From positions 1 to 6,308 of the forward strand of contig JBDSYA010000094.1 in the NCBI GenBank assembly GCA_039925865.1: 6,308 bases of DNA, in the 5' to 3' direction. Positions 1 through 4,820 of this stretch are shown here, one piece after another. The position numbers and the translations under genes were made by a program. The notes beneath the pieces were generated by a model, which did no database searches, was not told the DNA's origin, and saw only the letters and a list, made by a program, of their open reading frames with translations. Every line of letters begins with the position of its first letter. Within the stretch, counting starts at the first letter, position 1. Source of the DNA: JBDSYA01 sp039925865 (GTDB lineage Bacteria > Bacteroidota > Ignavibacteria > Tepidaquicellales > Tepidaquicellaceae).

Positions 1-197
1 ACACTGCGCGAATAAAAAAAATTTGTTTATAAAAAATATTCCTTCGGAGGCAGGTGTTTCACGTTTCGCGTCTAGAGTTTCGCCTTTGACGTTCTTGACT
101 TAAAAAGAAGTCTTCATAAATTTGAATAATTAAAATTCGCCATTCAATACATCTAATTTTAAAATAATCTTTCGCCATTCCAAAATCTAAAATCAGA
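1..197. other. Gene-free stretch with degenerate short repeats
   Basis: No coding region is supported here. The stretch contains TTCGCCATTC twice (136-145 and 171-180), a loose series of TTTCACG, TTTCGCG and TTTCGCC words between 57 and 84, and a CCAAAATCTAAAATCAGATC segment (180-199) running into the cyclase stop. Such word series are common between genes of Bacteroidota-like genomes. I see no clear stem plus T-run that would end the cyclase transcript. Confidence 0.5.
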
Positions 198-1238
198 TCA
201 ATCCATCACTTCATAAACATTCACCGGATTGGTTTTGTTTTTCAAACTGATATCTCCGATTTTCCGGCAGTCAAAAGATTCTTTTACTTTCTTGTAAGCT
301 GTTTCACTGATCACTATCTGGTCAGGTTTTGCAATAGATTGTAGGCGTTGCGCAGTGTTTACGGTATCTCCGATCACTGTATAATCTAAACGCCGAAGAC
401 TGGCAGAACCTATATTACCAGAGATCATTTCACCGCTGTTGAGACCGATAGACACTTTTGGTTTAAATGAAATATTTTCTGAAACTGCAGGTGTCTTATC
501 TATTTTAGTCCTTACAGCCAGGCATGCATCGATAGCCCTGTCCAGATGAAAATCACCCCGGAAGACAGCCATGATAGCATCACCGATGAATTTATCTATG
601 TAGCCGCCTTGTGCAATGATCTCATTTACAATAACATCAAAGTAATTGTTTAATAATTTCACAACTATGTCCGGAGATTCATTTTCACTGATTGAAGTAA
701 AACTACATATGTCAATAAATGCCACCGTCGCCTCCACGCTTTCATTCATCATTAATGAGGATTCATACTCATGACTGCCCATAAATTTCAAAACGGTTTC
801 ATCAACATACATTTTCAGTATATTATTTTCCTTTATCGCTTTAAGCGTTTCACGGATCTGAGTAACATAGCTGATCGTTTTTTCAATTGTTACAGCAAGG
901 TCTTCAAAATTTATTGGCTTTGTAATGAAGTCATATGCTCCTCGGTTCATAGCTGTCCGAATGTTATCCATGTCACCGTAAGCAGAAACGATCACCGATT
1001 TTATGAGCGGACTCGATTCATTGATATGGCTGAGAAGCGTCAGCCCGTCCATCTCCGGCATATTGATATCACTCAGAAGTATGTCGATGTCATTATGCAG
1101 TTTGATTTTCTCTAAAGCATCATTCCCATTAATTGCAAAAATGAATTCATATTCCTTCTCTCTTATCTTCTGACGGAACTTCTGCTTGATGAGCATCTCA
1201 AGATCCGGTTCATCATCTGCCACTAATATTTTTGCCAT
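198..1238 (-). CDS. Response regulator with C-terminal class III adenylate cyclase domain
   Basis: Predicted cytoplasmic enzyme making cAMP from ATP under control of receiver phosphorylation. Residues 1-122 are a receiver domain with acidic pocket D8/D9, phosphoacceptor D57 in SDINMP, S85 and K107. A helical linker (about 123-165) leads to a class III cyclase domain (about 166-346). It has both metal-binding aspartates (D176 in FIDICSFT, D220 in KFIGDAIMA), purine-selecting K216 and T287 (DYTVIGDTVN), and transition-state N294 and R298 (VNTAQRL). The lysine/threonine pair is the adenylate, not guanylate, signature and fits subclass IIIb. No membrane segment is present. The ATG at 1236-1238 lies 6 nt after the stop of the preceding receiver gene, so the two are translationally coupled; the receiver domains share an FR-x2-IRE motif near residue 22 and look like duplicates. 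The gene ends in TGA; no clear terminator follows. Domain assignment is very secure; activity is inferred from the residues. Confidence 0.95.
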   Translation of the reverse strand: MAKILVADDEPDLEMLIKQKFRQKIREKEYEFIFAINGNDALEKIKLHNDIDILLSDINMPEMDGLTLLSHINESSPLIKSVIVSAYGDMDNIRTAMNRGAYDFITKPINFEDLAVTIEKTISYVTQIRETLKAIKENNILKMYVDETVLKFMGSHEYESSLMMNESVEATVAFIDICSFTSISENESPDIVVKLLNNYFDVIVNEIIAQGGYIDKFIGDAIMAVFRGDFHLDRAIDACLAVRTKIDKTPAVSENISFKPKVSIGLNSGEMISGNIGSASLRRLDYTVIGDTVNTAQRLQSIAKPDQIVISETAYKKVKESFDCRKIGDISLKNKTNPVNVYEVMD

Positions 1239-1242
1239 TAGT

Positions 1243-1254
1243 ATTTAAAGTTTA
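1243..1254 (-). repeat. 12-nt leader repeat before the receiver-cyclase start
   Basis: On the minus strand this reads TAAACTTTAAAT, ending 4 nt before the cyclase-gene ATG. The identical 12-mer occurs before the single-receiver gene at 1627-1638. Here it contains the end of the receiver gene, including its stop codon TAA. It may be the remains of the duplication that produced two receivers, or an AT-rich translation-initiation element. Confidence 0.4.
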
Positions 1255-1619
1255 AGTTTTTCTTTCAATAATTTAAAATCAATTGGTTTGGTTAAAAAAT
1301 CATCTGCGCCAAGTTCCTGAGCAATTCTGTGATTTTCTCCATCGCCATAAGCCGTTATCATCATTACCACCGGAGGCGGCTTGTGATATTTTTGCTTGAT
1401 ATGTTCTAATAATTCAAGCCCACTCATACCCGGCATATTGATATCAGATAAGATCAATACAGCTTCATGCTCATGTTCATGAAGGTTCAGATAAGACAAT
1501 GCATCTTCTCCTGAAAAAGTAAAAACAAATTCAACGATATTTTCCCGGATCTCTTTTCTGAAACGCTGCTCAAATAACGTTTGAATATCTTTCTCGTCGT
1601 CAACGACTAATATTTTCAT
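1245..1619 (-). CDS. Single-domain response regulator (receiver only)
   Basis: A stand-alone receiver domain of 124 residues with no output domain, similar in form to CheY/Spo0F. It carries D7/D8 for Mg2+, phosphoacceptor D59 in SDINMPGMSG, T89 in the ITAYGD strand, and K111 in LTKPID, so it should be phosphorylatable. It ends just after the KP motif and last helix, a normal receiver length. It could be a phosphate shuttle or sink, or work by binding a partner, for the histidine kinase encoded upstream. It closely resembles the receiver half of the next gene. An odd point is the His-Glu run at residues 47-52 in the loop before the phosphorylation-site strand, about two residues longer than in the sister receiver. 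The ATG at 1617-1619 is preceded by an AT-rich leader with no Shine-Dalgarno. The specific partner is not shown by sequence. Confidence 0.93.
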   Translation of the reverse strand: MKILVVDDEKDIQTLFEQRFRKEIRENIVEFVFTFSGEDALSYLNLHEHEHEAVLILSDINMPGMSGLELLEHIKQKYHKPPPVVMMITAYGDGENHRIAQELGADDFLTKPIDFKLLKEKLKL

Positions 1620-1626
1620 TTTGTAA

Positions 1627-1638
1627 ATTTAAAGTTTA
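1627..1638 (-). repeat. 12-nt leader repeat before the single-receiver start
   Basis: Identical on the minus strand to 1243-1254 (TAAACTTTAAAT), ending 7 nt before the ATG of the single-domain receiver. No Shine-Dalgarno is present, so this A/T element is the only visible candidate for a ribosome-binding determinant. Confidence 0.4.
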
Positions 1639-1647
1639 TGAAGTTGA

Positions 1648-1780
1648 TCTGAATCACTGATTCACAAATATCTTAATCACTGATTCACACGGATTACAAG
1701 ATTTCACGGATTTTATGTCTTATCTACTTCTGTTCTTAATCCGTGTAATTAGTGTAATCAGATTAATCCGTGATTCAGAC
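1648..1780 (-). repeat. Repeat unit A, inverted-repeat element downstream of the GxxExxY gene
   Basis: This is a 133-nt unit of the AATCCGTGTAATCAGTG family. Its right end is the conserved ATTAATCCGTGATTCAGAC, 6 nt beyond the GxxExxY stop. The left part carries partly complementary sequence; the inner stem pairs 1701-1712 with 1738-1749 (11 of 12 positions) around a 25-nt loop. The far left holds AATCACTGATTCACA twice (1652-1666 and 1675-1689, period 23), the first within a TGAATCA-C-TGATTCA palindrome at 1650-1664. Read in the gene direction it could fold as an RNA hairpin between the GxxExxY gene and the receiver gene. Confidence 0.75.
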
Positions 1781-1786
1781 AATTTC

Positions 1787-2167
1787 TTACAATACTACTC
1801 GTTTGAATTGTAAACTTTTACTTCCAAAGTTTATCAGTAATCCTACTTCGAATCGATAAGCTTTCAAATAATTTAATATTTGAGCAAGATGCACATCTTC
1901 TAACTGAATGATTGCTTTTATCTCAACCAACACTTTATTCTCAACAATAAAATCTGATCTTCTTGTCCCAATTGGTTTCTCATAATCTTTATAAAAAATT
2001 TCCTGTTCAATTTCTCGAATAAATTCAAGTTCTGCCTTTTGCAGTTCCAGAGCTAATGCTCTTTGGTAGATCACTTCCTGAAAGCCATTACCTAAGAACT
2101 TATGTACCTCAAATGAGCTTCCTATAATTTTTTCAGTAATATCTTTAAATTTTAATTCATGCTTCAT
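1787..2167 (-). CDS. GxxExxY family protein (PD-(D/E)XK nuclease-like fold)
   Basis: This is a full-length member of the GxxExxY family, 126 residues against a usual length of about 120-130. The name-giving motif is G28-x2-E31-x2-Y34 within LGNGFQEVIY. The C-terminal half has the PD-(D/E)XK pattern: D72 (RRSDF), E82-x-K84 (VLVEIKAI), then H93, Q96 and the NYL segment at 99-101, ending in the hydrophobic strand VGLLINFG. The family is linked by fold to PDDEXK nucleases, but its biological role is not established. The start at 2165-2167 gives the usual family beginning, with the TEKIIG helix at residue 11. It has no evident functional link to the signalling genes around it. Repeat units lie on both sides, one only 6 nt past its stop, suggesting it arrived together with them. 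Family call is secure; nuclease activity is inferred from motifs alone. Confidence 0.92.
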   Translation of the reverse strand: MKHELKFKDITEKIIGSSFEVHKFLGNGFQEVIYQRALALELQKAELEFIREIEQEIFYKDYEKPIGTRRSDFIVENKVLVEIKAIIQLEDVHLAQILNYLKAYRFEVGLLINFGSKSLQFKRVVL

Positions 2168-2245
2168 AATTGTTTATCGTATTTACATTTTTCAAATTTT
2201 CACAATTGTCTGACGCTTTATGAATTATTGAATCCTTTTCAGTCT

Positions 2246-2280
2246 TCATCAGTGTAATCCGATTAATCCGTGATTCAGAC
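2246..2280 (-). repeat. Repeat copy B, right arm only
   Basis: This partial copy has ATCAGTGTAATCCGATTAATCCGTGATTCAGAC, broken here for length: ATCAGTGTAATCC at its left and GATTAATCCGTGATTCAGAC at its right. It lacks the left complementary arm seen in units A, C and D. It lies in the same orientation as the others and directly abuts unit C through ATTAAAAAGATTACACTG. Confidence 0.75.
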
Positions 2281-2283
2281 ATT

Positions 2284-2347
2284 AAAAAGATTACACTGAT
2301 TTTTTTCATTATACATTTGCTTCTTCATCCGTGTAATCAGTGTAATC
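2284..2347 (-). terminator. Second terminator-like hairpin within repeat unit C
   Basis: Minus-strand transcription meets GATTACACTGATT, a 33-nt loop, AATCAGTGTAATC, then directly TTTTT. The perfect 13-bp stem plus T-run has the form of an intrinsic terminator, though GC content of the stem is low. It would act in tandem with the hairpin of unit D to separate kinase transcription from the GxxExxY gene. Confidence 0.35.
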
Positions 2348-2368
2348 AGATTAATCCGTGATTCAGAC
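2284..2368 (-). repeat. Repeat unit C, complete hairpin unit
   Basis: The best-preserved unit. The left arm GATTACACTGATT (2289-2301) is the exact complement of AATCAGTGTAATC (2335-2347), giving a 13-bp stem with a 33-nt T-rich loop. The right end is the conserved GATTAATCCGTGATTCAGAC. The left edge carries AAAAA, which becomes TTTTT when read on the minus strand. Copies B and D share its terminal GATTCAGACATT. Confidence 0.8.
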
Positions 2369-2372
2369 ATTT

Positions 2373-2482
2373 AAAAAGATCACACTGATTAAAAGATTAC
2401 ACGGATTTTTTTTTCTCACTTAAGATACAGATGCTTTTTAATCAGTGAAATTAGTGAAATCCGCTTAATCCGTGATTCAGAC
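2373..2482 (-). repeat. Repeat unit D, overlapping the kinase stop codon
   Basis: This unit ends in TTAATCCGTGATTCAGAC and extends into the histidine kinase gene: the TGA stop (2477-2479) and last codon GTC lie inside it. The match to unit C continues through ATTTAA, so the kinase codons for L346, N347 and V348 are identical to repeat sequence found elsewhere without any gene (2366-2374). The left part has GATCACACTGATT and GATTACACGGATT, the same words as in the other units. A 12-bp perfect stem pairs 2383-2394 with 2436-2447. Confidence 0.8.
2378..2447 (-). terminator. Candidate terminator hairpin after the FIST-kinase operon
   Basis: Read on the minus strand, about 30 nt past the kinase stop, CACTGATTAAAA pairs with TTTTAATCAGTG (12 bp, 41-nt loop), followed within 5 nt by TTTTT (2373-2377). 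The stem is AT-rich and the loop long, so a classical Rho-independent terminator is only possible, not certain. Its place at the end of the operon fits transcript termination or 3'-end protection. Confidence 0.35.
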
Positions 2483-3523
2483 ATTTAATTGAATTATAAA
2501 CTCACTCCCTTCGCCTTCCTTTGTCTGCACTTTCAATTCACCGCCATGCGCTTTAATAATATCATAACTTAAACTCAATCCTAAACCGGTACCTTGCCCG
2601 GTAGGTTTTGTCGTAAAAAACGGCTGAAATATTTTATCCAATACTTTCTGAGGAATACCGCTGCCGTTATCTCTTACTTTTACTTCTACTTTATCACCGA
2701 TCTTTTTTGTCCTTACTTCAACAGTTGCCTCATACTGTTGTCCTGCTAAGCTTGTCGAAGCATCCTTCTTTTCAGTCACTGCATAAAATGCATTTGTGAT
2801 TAAATTAAGAATTACTCTTCCAATATCCTGAGGAATTACATTTATATTTTTTATGCTTTCATCAAAATCAGTTTTAATTGTTGCATTAAATGTTTTATCT
2901 TTTGCTCTTAAACCGTGATAAGCTAATCTTAAGTATTCATCTGCCAATGCATTAATGTCAGTAAGCTCCTTTACTCCGCTGCTCGAGCGGCTGTGCTGTA
3001 ACATTGCTTTTACAATGTCACCCGCGCGTTTACCGTGATGATTTATTTTTTCAAGATTTTGTTTCAGACCTTTTGCAATTAATTTTGCATCTTCAGTATT
3101 TCCTTTTTCAATTTCGATATTCATTTCATCAACTAATTCTGTACTCACTTCAGAGAAATTATTGACAAAGTTTAGAGGATTCTGAATTTCATGCGCAATG
3201 CCGGCTGTGAGTTCACCGAGTGAAGCCATTTTTTCGGATTGGATAAGCAATGATTGCGCAGCCTGAAGCTCTTCAAGCGATTTTGTTAAAGCAGCATTTG
3301 TTTCTTCAATTGCTTTTCTTTTTAGTTCAAGTTCTTCAATTGTCTCTTCAAGTAAGATAGAAGTAGTTTTTTTTACTTTTTCAGTTCGGTCTAATTTAAA
3401 TTCAGTTACGGTCAATACTTTATCAACTTCTTTCAATACCGATGCAATAGCAGTTTTTTCCGATTCGCTTAATGTGTCAGAATCCTGAATAAGATTTTGT
3501 AGTCTCTGTAATTTTTCGTTCAC
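2477..3523 (-). CDS. Soluble sensor-less histidine kinase (HisKA + HATPase_c)
   Basis: A 348-residue cytoplasmic histidine kinase, likely phosphorylating the receivers encoded at 1619-1245 and 1238-198. Residues 1-44 are a short helical region and about 45-100 a coiled coil; there is no PAS, GAF, TPR or membrane segment, so input must come from another protein, most likely the FIST proteins upstream. The H-box has phosphoacceptor H111 (GIAHEIQNPLNF). The ATPase domain has the N-box N240/N244, G1 box D285-N-G-S-G289, F-box FQPFF at 299-303, and G2 box GQGTGLGLS at 309-317. All key residues are present. The start is GTG at 3521-3523, 10 nt after the FIST stop, so the pair is one operon. Residues 254-262 between the N-box and G1 box are encoded by an intergenic-type repeat, and the last three codons plus TGA match a repeat copy (see separate entries). 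Confidence 0.96.
   Translation of the reverse strand: MNEKLQRLQNLIQDSDTLSESEKTAIASVLKEVDKVLTVTEFKLDRTEKVKKTTSILLEETIEELELKRKAIEETNAALTKSLEELQAAQSLLIQSEKMASLGELTAGIAHEIQNPLNFVNNFSEVSTELVDEMNIEIEKGNTEDAKLIAKGLKQNLEKINHHGKRAGDIVKAMLQHSRSSSGVKELTDINALADEYLRLAYHGLRAKDKTFNATIKTDFDESIKNINVIPQDIGRVILNLITNAFYAVTEKKDASTSLAGQQYEATVEVRTKKIGDKVEVKVRDNGSGIPQKVLDKIFQPFFTTKPTGQGTGLGLSLSYDIIKAHGGELKVQTKEGEGSEFIIQLNV
2740..2765 (-). repeat. Intergenic-type palindromic repeat inside the kinase gene
   Basis: The coding strand reads GATGCTTCGACAAGCTTAGC followed by AGGACA. This resembles the widespread bacterial intergenic repeat whose core is CCTTCGACAAGCTCAGGATG; the 12-mer CTTCGACAAGCT is exact. GCTT-CGAC-AAGC (2750-2761) forms a small hairpin. 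In the protein it encodes about D254 to Q262, between the N-box and G1 box of the ATPase domain, in frame and without stop. The likeness to the repeat is from memory of the family, not from a search. Confidence 0.45.
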
Positions 3524-3533
3524 AATATGAAAT

Positions 3534-4673
3534 TTATTTTTCTTTTAATGCGACACAGCACGTAGTCAGGTTATGCATTTCCAGATTTCCATTAGTTGCC
3601 CTTGCAAGTTCTGCATTGGAAAACATGCCAGCCATTGGAACATCCCACACTTTCCTCACTCCTTCTATTTCCTCACCCATCATAGGTCCCATACTAACTA
3701 ATCTGCCTGCACAACTGAATACAACCAATGCATCTGCTTCAGGCATTTCGGTATTTTTCAGTTCTTCACAACCTTTGATTACTTTTTCTATCACATCAAA
3801 ATCAGGCGGCAATGAAAATTTTATTTTCGCGCCTTGCGGTACAGAGCCGCTACAAATAAAGGAACCATCTTCCCAATTAACTACCAATCCGGGACGCATT
3901 ACCGGATCGCCTTGCTCTCTTTGTAATTGAAGAGGAAAATTTGTTGCTATTTCAATTCCAATGGTTTCATTTTCCCGCGTTAGGTTTTCTAATCCACTGT
4001 ATTTTTTTGTCATCTCTAATGGAGATATATTTTCGATTGAATAGACCCTGTTGCCTTCGCTTTTTGTAACGGTCTTTTCTGTTCCCATTGGTTTCCATCC
4101 GCATGTTGCTTTTCCTTTTATAATAAGTTTATCTTCATTCAGAATGAGTACAACAACTCCATTATTACTCTCCTGATGATTTGTAAATACAAACTGTTGC
4201 GTAAACTGCATGTCATCCCCTGCCATCCCGCCGAATACATTCACGTGGTTGCCTATAATATCCTCAAAGCCATGAAGCAATTCTTCTGCATCCGTTTCCA
4301 GATTACTGCCTGCAATGAGAAAAGCTGGACTTGCAAATTTTTCCAATGCTTTTTTTGCCATTGCCTGTGTAGTTTCCCTGTAATTTTTTTCAGGATATTC
4401 TGAAAACAGGATTGTGAAGTAATCACGGTTTATATCGAGTAACAAAATGGCAACTTCACCTTCACTGATTCCTTCCTCTGTGAACTCACCATTAGTAGTA
4501 GCACCATAAAGGATAATGTTCTCGTCATCTAATATTTTACAGATGCAGTCTCTGTCCTGTTTGACTGAAACAAATACAATGGCTAATGACGGTTTAAAAC
4601 CGTCAGCAATGCTTTCCAGCAAGGCAGTCTTAATTTCTTCCGGGGATTTTCCTCTGATTGATTTTGCTTTCAT
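3534..4673 (-). CDS. Stand-alone FIST domain sensory protein, kinase-linked copy
   Basis: A 379-residue cytoplasmic protein made only of FIST_N and FIST_C domains. FIST domains are predicted small-ligand sensors usually fused to kinases, chemoreceptors or cyclases; the NosP subset binds haem and nitric oxide and regulates a neighbouring kinase. Visible hallmarks are GATTNGEF at 57-64, the GGMAGDD turn at 148-154, PLQ followed by a charged stretch near 250, FSCAGRL at 319-325 and a C-terminal HNLTTCC at 367-373. It is a paralogue of the FIST protein at 4820-5977: 40 of the first 64 residues are identical by hand count. Unlike that copy it has NAEL (353-356) where the paralogue has YGEF, and one extra residue between the conserved His and the Cys pair. 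The ATG is at 4671-4673; a candidate promoter lies about 50 nt upstream. The kinase gene follows after 10 nt, which makes it the best candidate input partner. The ligand is unknown. Confidence 0.92.
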   Translation of the reverse strand: MKAKSIRGKSPEEIKTALLESIADGFKPSLAIVFVSVKQDRDCICKILDDENIILYGATTNGEFTEEGISEGEVAILLLDINRDYFTILFSEYPEKNYRETTQAMAKKALEKFASPAFLIAGSNLETDAEELLHGFEDIIGNHVNVFGGMAGDDMQFTQQFVFTNHQESNNGVVVLILNEDKLIIKGKATCGWKPMGTEKTVTKSEGNRVYSIENISPLEMTKKYSGLENLTRENETIGIEIATNFPLQLQREQGDPVMRPGLVVNWEDGSFICSGSVPQGAKIKFSLPPDFDVIEKVIKGCEELKNTEMPEADALVVFSCAGRLVSMGPMMGEEIEGVRKVWDVPMAGMFSNAELARATNGNLEMHNLTTCCVALKEK

Positions 4674-4723
4674 CTGAGATAAAATTAGATTTATTTTCTT
4701 TGAAATTTTTCTCTTGAGTAATG

Positions 4724-4754
4724 ATAATATATCTTAACCTTTGATTTACACAAA
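4724..4754 (-). promoter_or_regulatory. Candidate promoter of the FIST-kinase operon
   Basis: On the minus strand TTTG (4751-4754) and TATATTAT (4724-4731) are separated by 19 nt, near the Bacteroidota -33 TTTG and -7 TAnnTTTG pattern. It also reads as TTGTGT, 16 nt, TATATT in sigma-70 terms. The start codon of the FIST gene is about 50 nt downstream. The match to the -7 box is incomplete (lacks the final TG). Confidence 0.3.
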
Positions 4755-4756
4755 TT

Positions 4757-4820
4757 AAATGATTACAAGGATTACAATCCTGCATCATAATAATCAGTAC
4801 GATCAGATTAATCAGTGATT
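4757..4820 (-). repeat. Repeat copy E, degenerate, after the upstream FIST gene
   Basis: A worn copy of the same family: GATTACAAGGATTACA at the left and CAGATTAATCAGTGATT at the right, touching the stop codon (4820-4822) of the upstream FIST gene. The orientation equals that of copies A-D. A small hairpin AGGAT-TACA-ATCCT lies at 4768-4781. The GATTCAGAC end is missing. Confidence 0.55.

Larger units (their letters stand above)
2168..2476. other. 309-nt gene-free stretch between kinase and GxxExxY gene, mostly repeats
   Basis: No reading frame here resembles a protein. About three quarters of the stretch (2246-2476) is built of three copies of the repeat family (entries B, C and D). The remaining 2168-2245 is AT-rich, is the only unique DNA upstream of the GxxExxY gene, and would have to hold its promoter; I do not see a convincing one. 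Confidence 0.7.

Noticed and set aside
41..50. CCTTCGGAGG as a terminator or Shine-Dalgarno
   Set aside because: The stem would be only 3 bp, no T-run follows, and no start codon of a supported gene is nearby; the GGAGG has no gene to serve.
771..1115. Plus-strand reading frame opposite the receiver-cyclase
   Set aside because: It lies fully inside the strongly supported minus-strand cyclase gene and has no recognisable domain or plausible protein composition.
1464..1481. His-Glu run (residues 47-52) in the single receiver as a possible metal site
   Set aside because: The alternating CATGAA/CATGAG codons look like local slippage in a loop of variable length; three His-Glu pairs alone do not support a metal-binding claim.
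2168..2245. A short gene or promoter between repeat B and the GxxExxY start
   Set aside because: No frame of useful length reads like protein, and TTGAAA near the start has no -10 element at proper spacing.
2246..2482. Direct repeats with unique spacers, resembling a small CRISPR array
   Set aside because: Copies differ in length and sequence, spacing is irregular, they contain internal inverted arms with T-runs, and no cas gene is near. The same units occur singly after other genes in the window.
2477..3523. Kinase as a hybrid or sensor-fused protein
   Set aside because: The N-terminal 100 residues are only helical and coiled-coil sequence, with no PAS, GAF, TPR or transmembrane segment, and no receiver follows the ATPase domain.
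3616..3930. Plus-strand reading frame opposite the second FIST gene
   Set aside because: It is the antisense image of conserved FIST_C coding sequence and resembles no protein family. The plus-strand frames at 4176-4403, 5043-5225 and 5723-5950 were dropped for the same reason.
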